A DNA stretch of 64,000 nt from Mycobacteroides franklinii (lineage in GTDB: Bacteria > Actinomycetota > Actinomycetes > Mycobacteriales > Mycobacteriaceae): the NCBI RefSeq assembly GCF_002013895.1, contig NZ_MAFQ01000014.1:1-64000 (forward strand), in the 5' to 3' direction. The notes under the pieces were generated by a model, which searched no databases, was not told the origin of the DNA, and saw nothing but the letters and a program-made list of their open reading frames with translations. Below, piece after piece: positions 9,291 to 17,689 of the stretch. Each line of letters begins with the position of its first letter. The first letter of the stretch is position 1. The position numbers and the translations under genes were made by a program.

Positions 9291-12116
9291 ATGGGTATCG
9301 CTGAACGGGCAGTCGCCCGCGTCTTTTCCGATGTGCGCGACTTCCCGATCTACGTCTCGCATATTGACGACAACACACGCTTATGGTTCTCTCCCTGGCG
9401 TATCTGGGACGGCGCCGCCGCCATCATTTTCGGTGGCTCCACCGGAATCCTGGTCTACAACAGGCTCGATGAAGGCGGAACCGTCCCGATTGCGCTGTTC
9501 GGTACCTGCCTGACGATCCTGATGGTTGTGCTGGCCCGGCAGGTACCCATCAGCCGTCCATCACCGATGTACCGGCTGCTGTGGTGGGTGCAGTGCGTTG
9601 TTGGGACCCGATCCGACGGCGGTAAGCAGCTCGCTGCCCCGGAAGCCATTGACGGCAATATCGTTTTCACCAAGGGTGGCGTCTACGGCGTGTACGTGCT
9701 GGCCGGTGCCGCGTCCTCGGCGCTGGCTCCGACGCGTTTGGTCAAGAGGATCGCCCAGTGGCATAGGCGCCTGGTGCAGAACATGCCCACACCGATGGTG
9801 TTCACCGGCAAGGTCGCACCGCTGCACCCCAAAGCGATCATGCAGCGCATGCTCGGGCCCTACGCGGACCGGCCCGGGTGGGAGCAGGAAGTCCGCGACT
9901 GGGAACCGTATCTGAACATCGAGCCCATGTACGAGACCGTGTACATGCTGCGCATCCCACTGGACGGAGGGTTGCAGGGGCGCACCTCCACCGGCGTGCT
10001 GCGGCGGGCCTGGCGGGTTCTGCTCGGCGTGGACGAGGAAGACAGTAAGAGCTTGGCGGGCTACCGCAAGCTCAGCGCCCAGATCCAGGCCAAGATCCCC
10101 AAGCAGCTGCGGCCTCGCCCGGCCACCCCTTCGCAGATTCAGTGGTGGCGATACCGTGAATTGACCTCCGGTGCCGCCGATATCGCCTTCCCACCGGATG
10201 GGTTCGGTCCGACACGGATGCAGAAGGCTGACCTTTTCCCGGAGGTCGAGTTCGACCTGGGGGACCAGAGGGGCGCCTACGAGCGCCGCGTGAAGAGCAT
10301 GCCGTGGATGCCCAAGTTCATTTTGCGTCTCATTCCGAGTTTCGCGCCGATGCTTCGGGTGCAGGCCAAGGGATTTCCGTCGAGCTATCAAGCGCTCCTG
10401 CCTATTGCGGAGCTGCCCAGAATCGGTATGGCGTTTCCCGGCTCGGACTTCCTCAAAGCCATCGAAGACATCGAGTTCGATGGCGACGAAGACGAGGCGC
10501 CGCCAACCTACGACTGGAATCAGTACGTGCAGACCCGCCCCAGCGAGCGGGCATTGAACACCGTTGATTCGGCCGAACGCAACCTCAAAGACCAGTATGT
10601 GCAGCGGGCCGGACACAAGTCCGGCGATGACGACCTGATCGAGCGGATCGTTTCGGCCCGTGACTACAACAAGCTGTTGCGGGCCAATAAGCTCGAACGC
10701 GAGTGTGAGACAACGACAGTCCTCACGGTCGGTGCCAGCTCCTCTAAGACGGTTCATGCGGCGGTGCAGAAGCTGCACGACACCTTCGCCGAGATGGAGA
10801 TCGCGCTGGCCCTGCCGAAGGGCGCTCAGCGTGATCTGCGCAAGATCGGCAACCCGGGCGGTGAAGCGGGTGCGCCGACAGACCAGTTCGGGCATCCCAC
10901 GACCACCAAGAACTGGGGCATGTTCGGCTCGTTGGTGACCACCACCTTGGGCAATGACACCGGCATGCTGGTCGGGATCAACCAATCGAGCAAGCGCCCA
11001 GCGCCGGTGCTGATCGACCCCGAGGGCGCTCCGGAGCGGCGCCATCCCATGGGCTTCATCGTGTACGGGCCTCCTGGAGGCGGCAAGTCGATGTTCGTCA
11101 AACGGTCGGTGCGCTCGGGGCTGTTGAAGGGCACTCGATTCAGTATTGATGATCCGGGTTCAAAGATGGAGTGGCGTAAAGCATTCGGCGAGTGGCCTGG
11201 CGCGATTGTGCAGGATCTGACCAAGCCGACCGTCACATTCGACACTCTCCGGGTGTTCCCGCGGGAGACCGCTGTCGAGCACTTCCTTGACCACATGGTG
11301 CCGACGCTGGGATTGGACCCTCAGGGCAGACCCGTGCGCCAGGTACGCCAGCTCCTGCGCCCTGATGAACGTGTCGCCGAGACCACTCCGGGGCTGCTGC
11401 GGTACTTGAAGTCTCTGCGCGGGGAGGACGCGGAGCGCTACGAGGAGCTGACCGACGCCCTGGACGCGGCGTCCACGATCGACTACCTGCGGGCGATGTT
11501 TGATGAGAGTCTGCCGGATTGGGATCTGCAGAACGCGCCGGTGGTGATCTGGCTGACCCATGCGATCGAGCTACCTGACGAGGCCAACACCAACGAGCAC
11601 CACCTGTATCAGCGCCAGACGCCTCGGGCTCGCGCGGGCATGGCGCTCTACGGGCTGATGTCCACGATGACCCGCGAAATGTACTCAACCTCACCGGAGC
11701 CCGCGATCGCGGTCCGTGAGGAGTCTCGGATCTTTCATCGCTCCCCGGCAGGGCAGCGCGAGTCCACCCGCATCATCACCCAAGGCCGCAAGGAAACCAT
11801 GGGCCTGTACGCGATCGATCAAGACTTCGAGACGTTCAGCCACATCAAAGAGCAATACCTGCCCACACGCATCATCACACCGTACGAGCATGAGGAAGAG
11901 ACCAGGAAGATGCTGGCGCACAACGGTATCGATCCTGACGAGTACCCCGCATTGCTGGAGATGGAAGTGGTGGACGGCCACGGCTACGCACTGTTCATCG
12001 ATGAGTTCCGTCGCGCGGGCTTGATCGACATGCTTCAACCCGCGCAGCAGGAGCTGGTGGATCTGTGGGACACCAGCACCCGGCGCGAGCGGCTCCGGGA
12101 GGACGCATGGGCCTGA
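9291..12116 (+). CDS. VirB4-type T4SS ATPase with fused N-terminal membrane domain
   Basis: 941 residues. The N-terminus (about residues 40-85) has two hydrophobic helices in a PrgI/VirB3-like arrangement, so this is a membrane-tethered VirB4. The Walker A GPPGGGKS is near residue 593. In the C-terminal ATPase half the position usually held by a DEA(H/W) Walker B reads REESRIF near residue 810, followed by TQGRKETMGLYAIDQD as in VirB4/TraC proteins. The family powers substrate transport and channel assembly at the membrane. It overlaps the next gene by 10 nt. The Asp-to-Glu change in Walker B is unusual but is seen in some ATPases. No separate VirD4 coupling protein is in the window. Confidence 0.9.
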   Translation: MGIAERAVARVFSDVRDFPIYVSHIDDNTRLWFSPWRIWDGAAAIIFGGSTGILVYNRLDEGGTVPIALFGTCLTILMVVLARQVPISRPSPMYRLLWWVQCVVGTRSDGGKQLAAPEAIDGNIVFTKGGVYGVYVLAGAASSALAPTRLVKRIAQWHRRLVQNMPTPMVFTGKVAPLHPKAIMQRMLGPYADRPGWEQEVRDWEPYLNIEPMYETVYMLRIPLDGGLQGRTSTGVLRRAWRVLLGVDEEDSKSLAGYRKLSAQIQAKIPKQLRPRPATPSQIQWWRYRELTSGAADIAFPPDGFGPTRMQKADLFPEVEFDLGDQRGAYERRVKSMPWMPKFILRLIPSFAPMLRVQAKGFPSSYQALLPIAELPRIGMAFPGSDFLKAIEDIEFDGDEDEAPPTYDWNQYVQTRPSERALNTVDSAERNLKDQYVQRAGHKSGDDDLIERIVSARDYNKLLRANKLERECETTTVLTVGASSSKTVHAAVQKLHDTFAEMEIALALPKGAQRDLRKIGNPGGEAGAPTDQFGHPTTTKNWGMFGSLVTTTLGNDTGMLVGINQSSKRPAPVLIDPEGAPERRHPMGFIVYGPPGGGKSMFVKRSVRSGLLKGTRFSIDDPGSKMEWRKAFGEWPGAIVQDLTKPTVTFDTLRVFPRETAVEHFLDHMVPTLGLDPQGRPVRQVRQLLRPDERVAETTPGLLRYLKSLRGEDAERYEELTDALDAASTIDYLRAMFDESLPDWDLQNAPVVIWLTHAIELPDEANTNEHHLYQRQTPRARAGMALYGLMSTMTREMYSTSPEPAIAVREESRIFHRSPAGQRESTRIITQGRKETMGLYAIDQDFETFSHIKEQYLPTRIITPYEHEEETRKMLAHNGIDPDEYPALLEMEVVDGHGYALFIDEFRRAGLIDMLQPAQQELVDLWDTSTRRERLREDAWA

Positions 12117-14032
12117 CACAGCGCTGGGCGGCGTTCCTATACACGCACCCCCGGATTCGGCGTATTTGGCTGACGTACTGCGTGATGTGGTCGGCCTCCA
12201 TCATGTCCGTTGCGATGGCCCCTCGCGCCAGCGCCGCGATCATGGCCGACGTGCTGTCCTGGACGGGCCTGCACGACAGCTACGGAGTGCCGATCGGGCA
12301 ACACTTCGTGTCCCTGGTGCCGGTGCTTGAGGCCATCCGCGAGCAAGCCCCCACGGTCACGGCCGACCCCACGACGTGGCCGACCGCGATCGGGCACTGG
12401 GCAGGAACATGGATCACCTACCAGCAGATGGGCATGGTCCTTGACGCGGAAGCCACGATGTTGTGCACGCTGGTCGCGTTCACGATCTGGGTCGTTCGTT
12501 TCGCGCTCTCAGCGGCCTGGCTGGGCTGGCTGGTGGAGTTGGCCCGGCCCCTAATGGCACAGATGGGGGCTGTGGCGAACCGGGCGTATCTGGCCCCGTT
12601 CGCTTTCCTGGCGGTCCTGGCTATCGGTGGACTCGTCGCCCGCCGCGACGGCTACGGCCGGGGCTTCGGCATCATCGCGGGGGGCTTGGGCATCATCGCG
12701 ATCGGTTGGAAGTTGCTCGGCAACGATGCCAACGACGTGCTGGGCGAGGACGGGATTCTGGGTTTCGCCCGCACCGCAGGGTTCAGCGTCTCCCAAGGCG
12801 TGGCCCACAACGGCGCCCTATCCAGCGGCGGCACCGCAGGCCAACTCGAAGTGCTCTCCACCCGTTTGGTGGACGTGCTGGTACGCCATCCTATCGAGCA
12901 GGTCACTTTCTCCCAGGTCATCGACAACATTCCCGGGTGCGGTGCGGCCTACTCCCAAGGACTGCTGTCCGGGCAAGATGCCGCACCGGCGCACGCGATG
13001 GCCAGCTGCGACTCCAGCGGCAGCGCACTGACGGCGGCCCGCATGCTCGATTTCACCGTGGTGTTCGCCTTCGCCTTCGTCATCGCCTTGATCAGCCTGA
13101 TCTGCCTATCACTGAATTTCGTGAGCATTGAAGCCTTCGCGATTGGGGCACAGGCATTTTGGAACGTACTGATCCTGCCCTATGCGGTCATCGCCGCCGC
13201 CCCTCCGGGGCCGACACGCGATTACGGCAAGAGCCGCGTCAGCACTGTCTTCAAGCTCGGTGTCCAATACTTCTTCGCCACCTTGGGCGTGGGCGTGCTC
13301 GTGGTGATGATGTACAACGCCTCAAGTCCATGGGTCGCCCAGACCATCAACATGACTCACCCGGTCGCCCAGCTGACCGCGATGATGATCCTGGCACTGT
13401 CCGGGGCGATCGGCTTCTTCTGCCTGGTGCATTCACTCGGACGGCGCACCGTGGCCGGAATGGCGTGGGCAGCCACAGGCGGCAGAGCGTTGTCCATGAT
13501 CAGAGGCGGCAAGGGCCAGAACAAGAAGTCCGAGATCGAACAGAAACGCAAGAACGTCGATGATCTGGTGGAGCAGCGCCGCCGCGATAACGACGCGCGC
13601 AGAAACCGGCCCACCGATGGGGAGACCGAATCGGATCTGCCCGCGCGGCGCCCCCTCGCCGACGTAGGCACCCAACAGATAACGGTCGGCTCGCGCCCGA
13701 AAATCACTCCTGCGCAGGCTAAAACAGCTGCCGACGCCGCCGCTGCGGGCGGCCTCACCGGAACAGCCACCGCACTCTTGGAGCGCCGCACCGTACGCGA
13801 GACGGTTCAGGATCACCCCAGCAGGTCAACGTCCGGGAAGAGCAGCAGCGGGGCAACGTCACGCTCGGACGGCCCGGGCAAGCGCAGCACCAAGACCTCC
13901 GGGCACTCCGACACCGCCCGCGACACCCAGCTGCAGCCGTGGCAACGGCCACTACCGGACATCGACAGCGGTCAGGGCACCGACCCGGACGACCATCCCG
14001 GACGCCACTCACGCCCGCCATCAGGCAGCTAG
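12107..14032 (+). CDS. polytopic VirB6/TrbL-like T4SS membrane protein
   Basis: 641 residues. A signal-like first helix ends at APRASAA (residues 22-44), then about six more helices follow between residues 115 and 460, including a strongly hydrophobic pair around VVFAFAFVIALISLICLSL. The last 170 residues are hydrophilic, rich in Arg, Lys, Asp and Gln, and predicted cytoplasmic and disordered. This is the VirB6/TrbL type of layout and the position directly after VirB4 fits. The ATG at 12107 has GGGAGGA just upstream and overlaps the VirB4 stop; an earlier GTG adds an unlikely tail. An extracytoplasmic loop holds two Cys (GCGAAYS and ASCDSSG) that could pair. Confidence 0.85.
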   Translation: MGLTQRWAAFLYTHPRIRRIWLTYCVMWSASIMSVAMAPRASAAIMADVLSWTGLHDSYGVPIGQHFVSLVPVLEAIREQAPTVTADPTTWPTAIGHWAGTWITYQQMGMVLDAEATMLCTLVAFTIWVVRFALSAAWLGWLVELARPLMAQMGAVANRAYLAPFAFLAVLAIGGLVARRDGYGRGFGIIAGGLGIIAIGWKLLGNDANDVLGEDGILGFARTAGFSVSQGVAHNGALSSGGTAGQLEVLSTRLVDVLVRHPIEQVTFSQVIDNIPGCGAAYSQGLLSGQDAAPAHAMASCDSSGSALTAARMLDFTVVFAFAFVIALISLICLSLNFVSIEAFAIGAQAFWNVLILPYAVIAAAPPGPTRDYGKSRVSTVFKLGVQYFFATLGVGVLVVMMYNASSPWVAQTINMTHPVAQLTAMMILALSGAIGFFCLVHSLGRRTVAGMAWAATGGRALSMIRGGKGQNKKSEIEQKRKNVDDLVEQRRRDNDARRNRPTDGETESDLPARRPLADVGTQQITVGSRPKITPAQAKTAADAAAAGGLTGTATALLERRTVRETVQDHPSRSTSGKSSSGATSRSDGPGKRSTKTSGHSDTARDTQLQPWQRPLPDIDSGQGTDPDDHPGRHSRPPSGS

Positions 14033-14053
14033 AAACAGGAGGGACATCACACC

Positions 14054-14752
14054 ATGGACAACAGCCTCACCGCCGACGCGCTACACCGGCCGATACCGAT
14101 CTTCGGTGGTCAGCAGCCCGTAGAGCAGGTCCGCGAAGCCTACTGGCGTTTCGACAGCCTGATCCAGTCCTGGTGGTACATAAGGGCATTCGCCTACCGC
14201 TCTGAGGACCAACTGGCGTACATGTACGCCATCACGCCCCGCCAACGTGCGGTGACGATCCTGTGCCCCTCCCGTGATGAGGTGCCAGAGCTGGCATGGG
14301 AGTTCATATCCACCGTCCGCGACATCGGCTTACGCAGCGACCGCGACGAGCAGAACTACCTCGCCGATCTACGGCACGCCATCTACTCGCATCCTCGATT
14401 CCCGCTTCCGGCAGTGCAATACCAGACCCGCGCCATACCCGGCGTGGATGCCGCCGCGCAGCCCGCCGTGCCGGTGCGGGTCGCCTACTGGATGGCCGCC
14501 ATGCTGATCGACGTGTACGGATGGGACGTGCATTCGATCGGAACCCCGATCGCCAGCGGCGGTTTCATCGCATCCATCCCCGAGGACACCACCGCGATCT
14601 ACCCCAAGGACAGCGACCTCGACGGCACAATCGCGCCCGCATTAGCACGCATCCTGGGCAGGTTGAGCCCGGCCGAACTCGACCAGCTGCGGCATCTTCT
14701 CGCCGTGGATGTCCCCGCCGCCACCCGTTCTTCGCAAGCCGAGTCCCGATGA
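14054..14752 (+). CDS. hypothetical protein of the T4SS operon
   Basis: A 232-residue soluble protein of unknown function. AGGAGGGA precedes the ATG, 22 nt after the VirB6-like gene. It has aromatic-rich N-terminal segments (YWRFDSLIQSWWYIRAFAYR) and a mixed alpha/beta body, with no membrane helix and no catalytic motif that I can name. Its stop overlaps an ATG (ATGA) that would add nine residues to the following lipoprotein. The tight spacing supports a role linked to the secretion channel. Confidence 0.75.
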   Translation: MDNSLTADALHRPIPIFGGQQPVEQVREAYWRFDSLIQSWWYIRAFAYRSEDQLAYMYAITPRQRAVTILCPSRDEVPELAWEFISTVRDIGLRSDRDEQNYLADLRHAIYSHPRFPLPAVQYQTRAIPGVDAAAQPAVPVRVAYWMAAMLIDVYGWDVHSIGTPIASGGFIASIPEDTTAIYPKDSDLDGTIAPALARILGRLSPAELDQLRHLLAVDVPAATRSSQAESR

Positions 14753-14775
14753 GCACCAACACGAAAGGGCACACC

Positions 14776-15270
14776 ATGATGCGGTTCTTGACAACACTGA
14801 TCACCGCAGCAGCCGTTCTGACAACTGCCGGATGCGGCGACGAATTTCAGGACCACGACGTACCGCCCGGGCGCGGAAATGACCCGATGCCCATCAGAAC
14901 GCCCCGGCCGTCAAAAGAGGAAGAGCTGCCCAAACGCCCACACTTCCCGGCCCCGGTGGCTCAACAGCGCCTGTGTGGAGCGTTCACCGTGATCGACAGC
15001 CTCGCCGACAACACCATTTCACCATCGCCGACACCCGGTTCACCGGTCGAGCATCCCCGCGGCGACCTCATCGCACTGGCCAACGCACTGAACACCATTG
15101 ACCGCAACGAACTGCCCAAGCCGTTCACCTCGGCGATCTACGCACACGTACACGCCTTGACCTACCTCGGGTCGCTGATGAACCACAACGCCAGCGGCGA
15201 CGACATCGCCGCGATGACCGCGATGGTCGGGACGACCGGCGACACCGTACGTGCTCTCTGCGACGAATAA
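14776..15270 (+). CDS. small lipoprotein of the T4SS operon
   Basis: 164 residues. The N-terminus MMRFLTTLITAAAVLTTAGC is a clear lipoprotein signal with lipobox LTTAGC, so Cys20 should be acylated and the mature protein anchored outside the membrane. A Pro-rich spacer (residues 30-55) leads to a helical domain with two further Cys (near residues 67 and 162). I chose the ATG at 14776 so that the signal is N-terminal; an ATG at 14749 that overlaps the previous stop would place nine extra residues before it. Small lipoproteins are common in actinobacterial conjugation operons, with unknown jobs. Confidence 0.8.
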   Translation: MMRFLTTLITAAAVLTTAGCGDEFQDHDVPPGRGNDPMPIRTPRPSKEEELPKRPHFPAPVAQQRLCGAFTVIDSLADNTISPSPTPGSPVEHPRGDLIALANALNTIDRNELPKPFTSAIYAHVHALTYLGSLMNHNASGDDIAAMTAMVGTTGDTVRALCDE

Positions 15271-15297
15271 CCACACCACGATCAGAACGGAGCATCC

Positions 15298-15705
15298 ATG
15301 ACACTCGAAACCGGCACAGCAGGAACCGATCCCACCGACGCCATCGCCACGATGGAGCAGGCCTCGAAGCTGGCCACCCGGCTTTTACATTCGGCGGACC
15401 GCGACGACACATCCATGGGACTGTGGCGGCTTATCGCCTCACCTCTGCTGGCAGCCATCCTGTTCGATGTCTCACCGGCCGGTGCCGGAGGCGGCATTGC
15501 GCGTGCAAAGATCATCGCCCACCACCCCGACGACTCAGACCAGTCCGGGACCCGCAACTGGTTGACGGTGGCCGCCGCCTGCCCCGATGAGCATCTGGCC
15601 AAACGGCTGCGCGATAGCAGTGCCTTGGAAGGGGACCAGCGCGCATCGATTCAGGCGGCCCTTGGGTGGGCACTGGAAGGCGATTACGGCGAGGTGCGGC
15701 CATGA
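15298..15705 (+). CDS. hypothetical protein
   Basis: A 135-residue, mainly helical protein preceded by GGAG 8 nt before the ATG. No recognised motif. A short hydrophobic stretch (WRLIASPLLAAILFDV) at residues 40-56 is too weak for a confident membrane helix. Its stop overlaps the next start (ATGA), so it is coupled to the DUF4031-like gene. Confidence 0.7.
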   Translation: MTLETGTAGTDPTDAIATMEQASKLATRLLHSADRDDTSMGLWRLIASPLLAAILFDVSPAGAGGGIARAKIIAHHPDDSDQSGTRNWLTVAAACPDEHLAKRLRDSSALEGDQRASIQAALGWALEGDYGEVRP

Positions 15706-16097
15706 CCGTCTACGTCGATGACGCTCGAATCAGCGCACGGGTCGGGCACCGCCAGGACCGCTGGTCGCACCTGTTCGCCGACACCCCCGCCGAGTTGCAC
15801 GCATTCGCCCAATCAATCGGTCTGCTGCGCAGCTGGTTTCAAGACCCAACCAAGACCGGTAAGCCGATCGCGACACCCGGCAGCCGCGCCGCCGAGAACT
15901 GGCACTACGACGTGACCGACGGCAAAAGAAGGCTGGCGATCGCCCGCGGCGCCCAACCCATCACCACGTGGAAGGCCGTCGAGATCATCAGCGATCGCTA
16001 CGCGAGACGCCAAACCGAACCCCGCCAGCTGCACATCGACTTCAACGACCCGGACGCATCGGATCCGCAGAGCGCATTACATGACCGATCCGCGTAG
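15702..16097 (+). CDS. DUF4031 family protein
   Basis: 131 residues. It starts MTVYVDDARISARVG, continues RWSHLFADTPAELHAFAQSI, and later has WHYDVTDGKRRLAIARGAQP; these are the conserved blocks of the DUF4031 family, small actinobacterial proteins of unknown function. The ATG at 15702 overlaps the preceding stop, which decides the start over an upstream GTG. It overlaps the next gene by 17 nt. Its presence in a conjugation operon does not by itself tell its role. Confidence 0.8.
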   Translation: MTVYVDDARISARVGHRQDRWSHLFADTPAELHAFAQSIGLLRSWFQDPTKTGKPIATPGSRAAENWHYDVTDGKRRLAIARGAQPITTWKAVEIISDRYARRQTEPRQLHIDFNDPDASDPQSALHDRSA

Positions 16098-16800
16098 CGC
16101 GTGTGAGCCACTGCGCGACAGCGATATACGCACCGCGCTGGCTCGACGCGTCGCAAAGCAGCAGCGTGGCCGCGAGTTTCTGTTCGTGCCGGAAATCGAC
16201 GTCCAGGGCGGCTGGCCGGGCCGGATCGATCAAGTACTGATCACCCGCCGACAGCTCCACGGCTTTGAGATCAAAAGCGATGTCGATACATTGCGGCGCC
16301 TGCCCGTGCAGGTGCAGGCCTACAGCCCGGTTCTGGAACGGGCCACCCTTGTCACCACTACCCGGCACCTCGAGGCGGCCCGAACGGTGATACCACGATG
16401 GTGGGGGATATTGATAGCCTCCCGCGGCAGGGATGGCTCGGTGCGCATCGCGCCGCTGCGCGCTCCCCGAGCCAACCCGGAACTGGACGTTTTTCAGGTC
16501 ACCACATTCGTGAGTCGTGAGCTGATCGTGAAACATATACGGGCACAAGGTGTCCGAGGTACGTCACGGCACGATGTCTACTCTCTGCGGCAGCTTCTCG
16601 TGGACGGCAATACGCGCGGTCAGGTACTTGCCTTTGCCCGCGCGGTCATGATGGAGCGCCCGGACTGGCGACACAGAAAAGGTGCGGTGACTCAGCACGG
16701 GATCTGGACGGGTCCCATCGACTCGAAACCCCCACCTGTCGGGCTCGTGGCCGAACCGGCGCGGCTGTCCCCGTGGCTGCACCGCAGGATCGCAACCTGA
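16081..16800 (+). CDS. sce7726-type PD-(D/E)XK protein, first of a pair
   Basis: 239 residues. The early helix DSDIRTALARRV, then FVPEIDVQGGWPGRIDQVLI and GFEIKSDVDTLRRLPVQVQA give a PD-(D/E)XK pattern: Glu40 or nearby in the helix, Asp in GRID, and E-x-K in FEIKSD (about residues 61-66). This is the sce7726 family, a nuclease-fold group often near mobile or defence genes. It may act as a nuclease or DNA-binding protein; catalytic competence is inferred only from the motif. The next gene, a relative, overlaps by 3 nt. Confidence 0.8.
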   Translation: MTDPRSACEPLRDSDIRTALARRVAKQQRGREFLFVPEIDVQGGWPGRIDQVLITRRQLHGFEIKSDVDTLRRLPVQVQAYSPVLERATLVTTTRHLEAARTVIPRWWGILIASRGRDGSVRIAPLRAPRANPELDVFQVTTFVSRELIVKHIRAQGVRGTSRHDVYSLRQLLVDGNTRGQVLAFARAVMMERPDWRHRKGAVTQHGIWTGPIDSKPPPVGLVAEPARLSPWLHRRIAT

Positions 16801-17687
16801 TGGCTGGCGCCCGGCAAGTCCATGATGACCCACGCCTTGTCGCCCAAGCGTTCTCGACCAGGCTTGTACGCCTGCTGGCCAGCCAGCACCACCCGTGGCC
16901 CAGCCAGCGACTCACGCCGCTGATCGCGCTCGTTGACGGCAAGGGCTCACTGGGGGAGGCCTTCGAGGCAGCCTATGGCGTGATCAAACGCGAATACCGC
17001 TGCGAGTACGTGTACAAGAACGAGATCATCTCCCGCGCACCAGAAGGCGCGCACAGCATGACCGGATTACGCGTGTTCCTGTCGGTCGCCGATGTGTCAG
17101 TCGCAGGCCCGAACGGCGCCGCCGCCTACGAGATCAAGACGGACCTGGACAGTTTCACGCGACTGGAACTGCAACTCCTGAGCTACTCACGGTGCTTCGA
17201 GCACGTCATCATCGTGACCTCGCCAGCCAAGGCCGACCGAGCACTCCAGACGACGCCGCCTCATATCGGTGTCCTCACCATGGACAACGGGCATGCCCTC
17301 GCCGTCGCCCGCGAGCCCGCCGGCGGGCTGGGCCGCCTGGAGATGGCGTCGCTTTTCCCTATTCTGCGGAAGGACGAGCTGCACACAATCCTGCAGAGGC
17401 ATTGCGGCTACACGGTGCCCGACAGACCCACGGTGTACGAGTACCGAACCCGGTTAGAGCTGTTCATGAGGCTGCCGATCGAAACGGCCTACCCCGCATT
17501 CGTCGCTGCGCTACAGAGCCGGGACCTACGCTCCCGAGACGCCGCGCGCGCCGCCAAATTGCCGTCGTCGCTTCAAGGAGTCGCTGCAGGCCTTGCGTTG
17601 TCCAACGCAGCCTGGAAACGGCTGGGCCAGCTGATGAGCCAACCCGCCGCCGACTTCGCCTTAGGCATCAACCCGAGGGTTTTCTAG
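16800..17687 (+). CDS. sce7726-type PD-(D/E)XK protein, second of a pair
   Basis: 295 residues from the ATG at 16800 that overlaps the previous stop (TGATG). The core is LGEAFEAAYGVIKREYRCEY, VADVSVAG and AAYEIKTDLDSFTRLELQL, i.e. the same D...E-x-K arrangement as the upstream gene. An N-terminal helical extension (about 70 residues) and a C-terminal 100-residue helical part make it longer than its partner. The pair sits between the T4SS train and the convergent traA gene with only 2 nt between stops. The likely role is nucleic acid processing tied to transfer, or defence; not resolved. Confidence 0.8.
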   Translation: MAGARQVHDDPRLVAQAFSTRLVRLLASQHHPWPSQRLTPLIALVDGKGSLGEAFEAAYGVIKREYRCEYVYKNEIISRAPEGAHSMTGLRVFLSVADVSVAGPNGAAAYEIKTDLDSFTRLELQLLSYSRCFEHVIIVTSPAKADRALQTTPPHIGVLTMDNGHALAVAREPAGGLGRLEMASLFPILRKDELHTILQRHCGYTVPDRPTVYEYRTRLELFMRLPIETAYPAFVAALQSRDLRSRDAARAAKLPSSLQGVAAGLALSNAAWKRLGQLMSQPAADFALGINPRVF

Positions 17688-17689
17688 GG

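Noticed and set aside
9561..11045. Long minus-strand ORF of 494 codons
   Set aside because: It lies fully under the VirB4 gene, whose motifs are clear; it is a shadow caused by GC-rich third positions.
12463..13131. Second-frame ORF in the VirB6-like gene
   Set aside because: Arg/His-rich shadow reading; the main frame shows true membrane helices.
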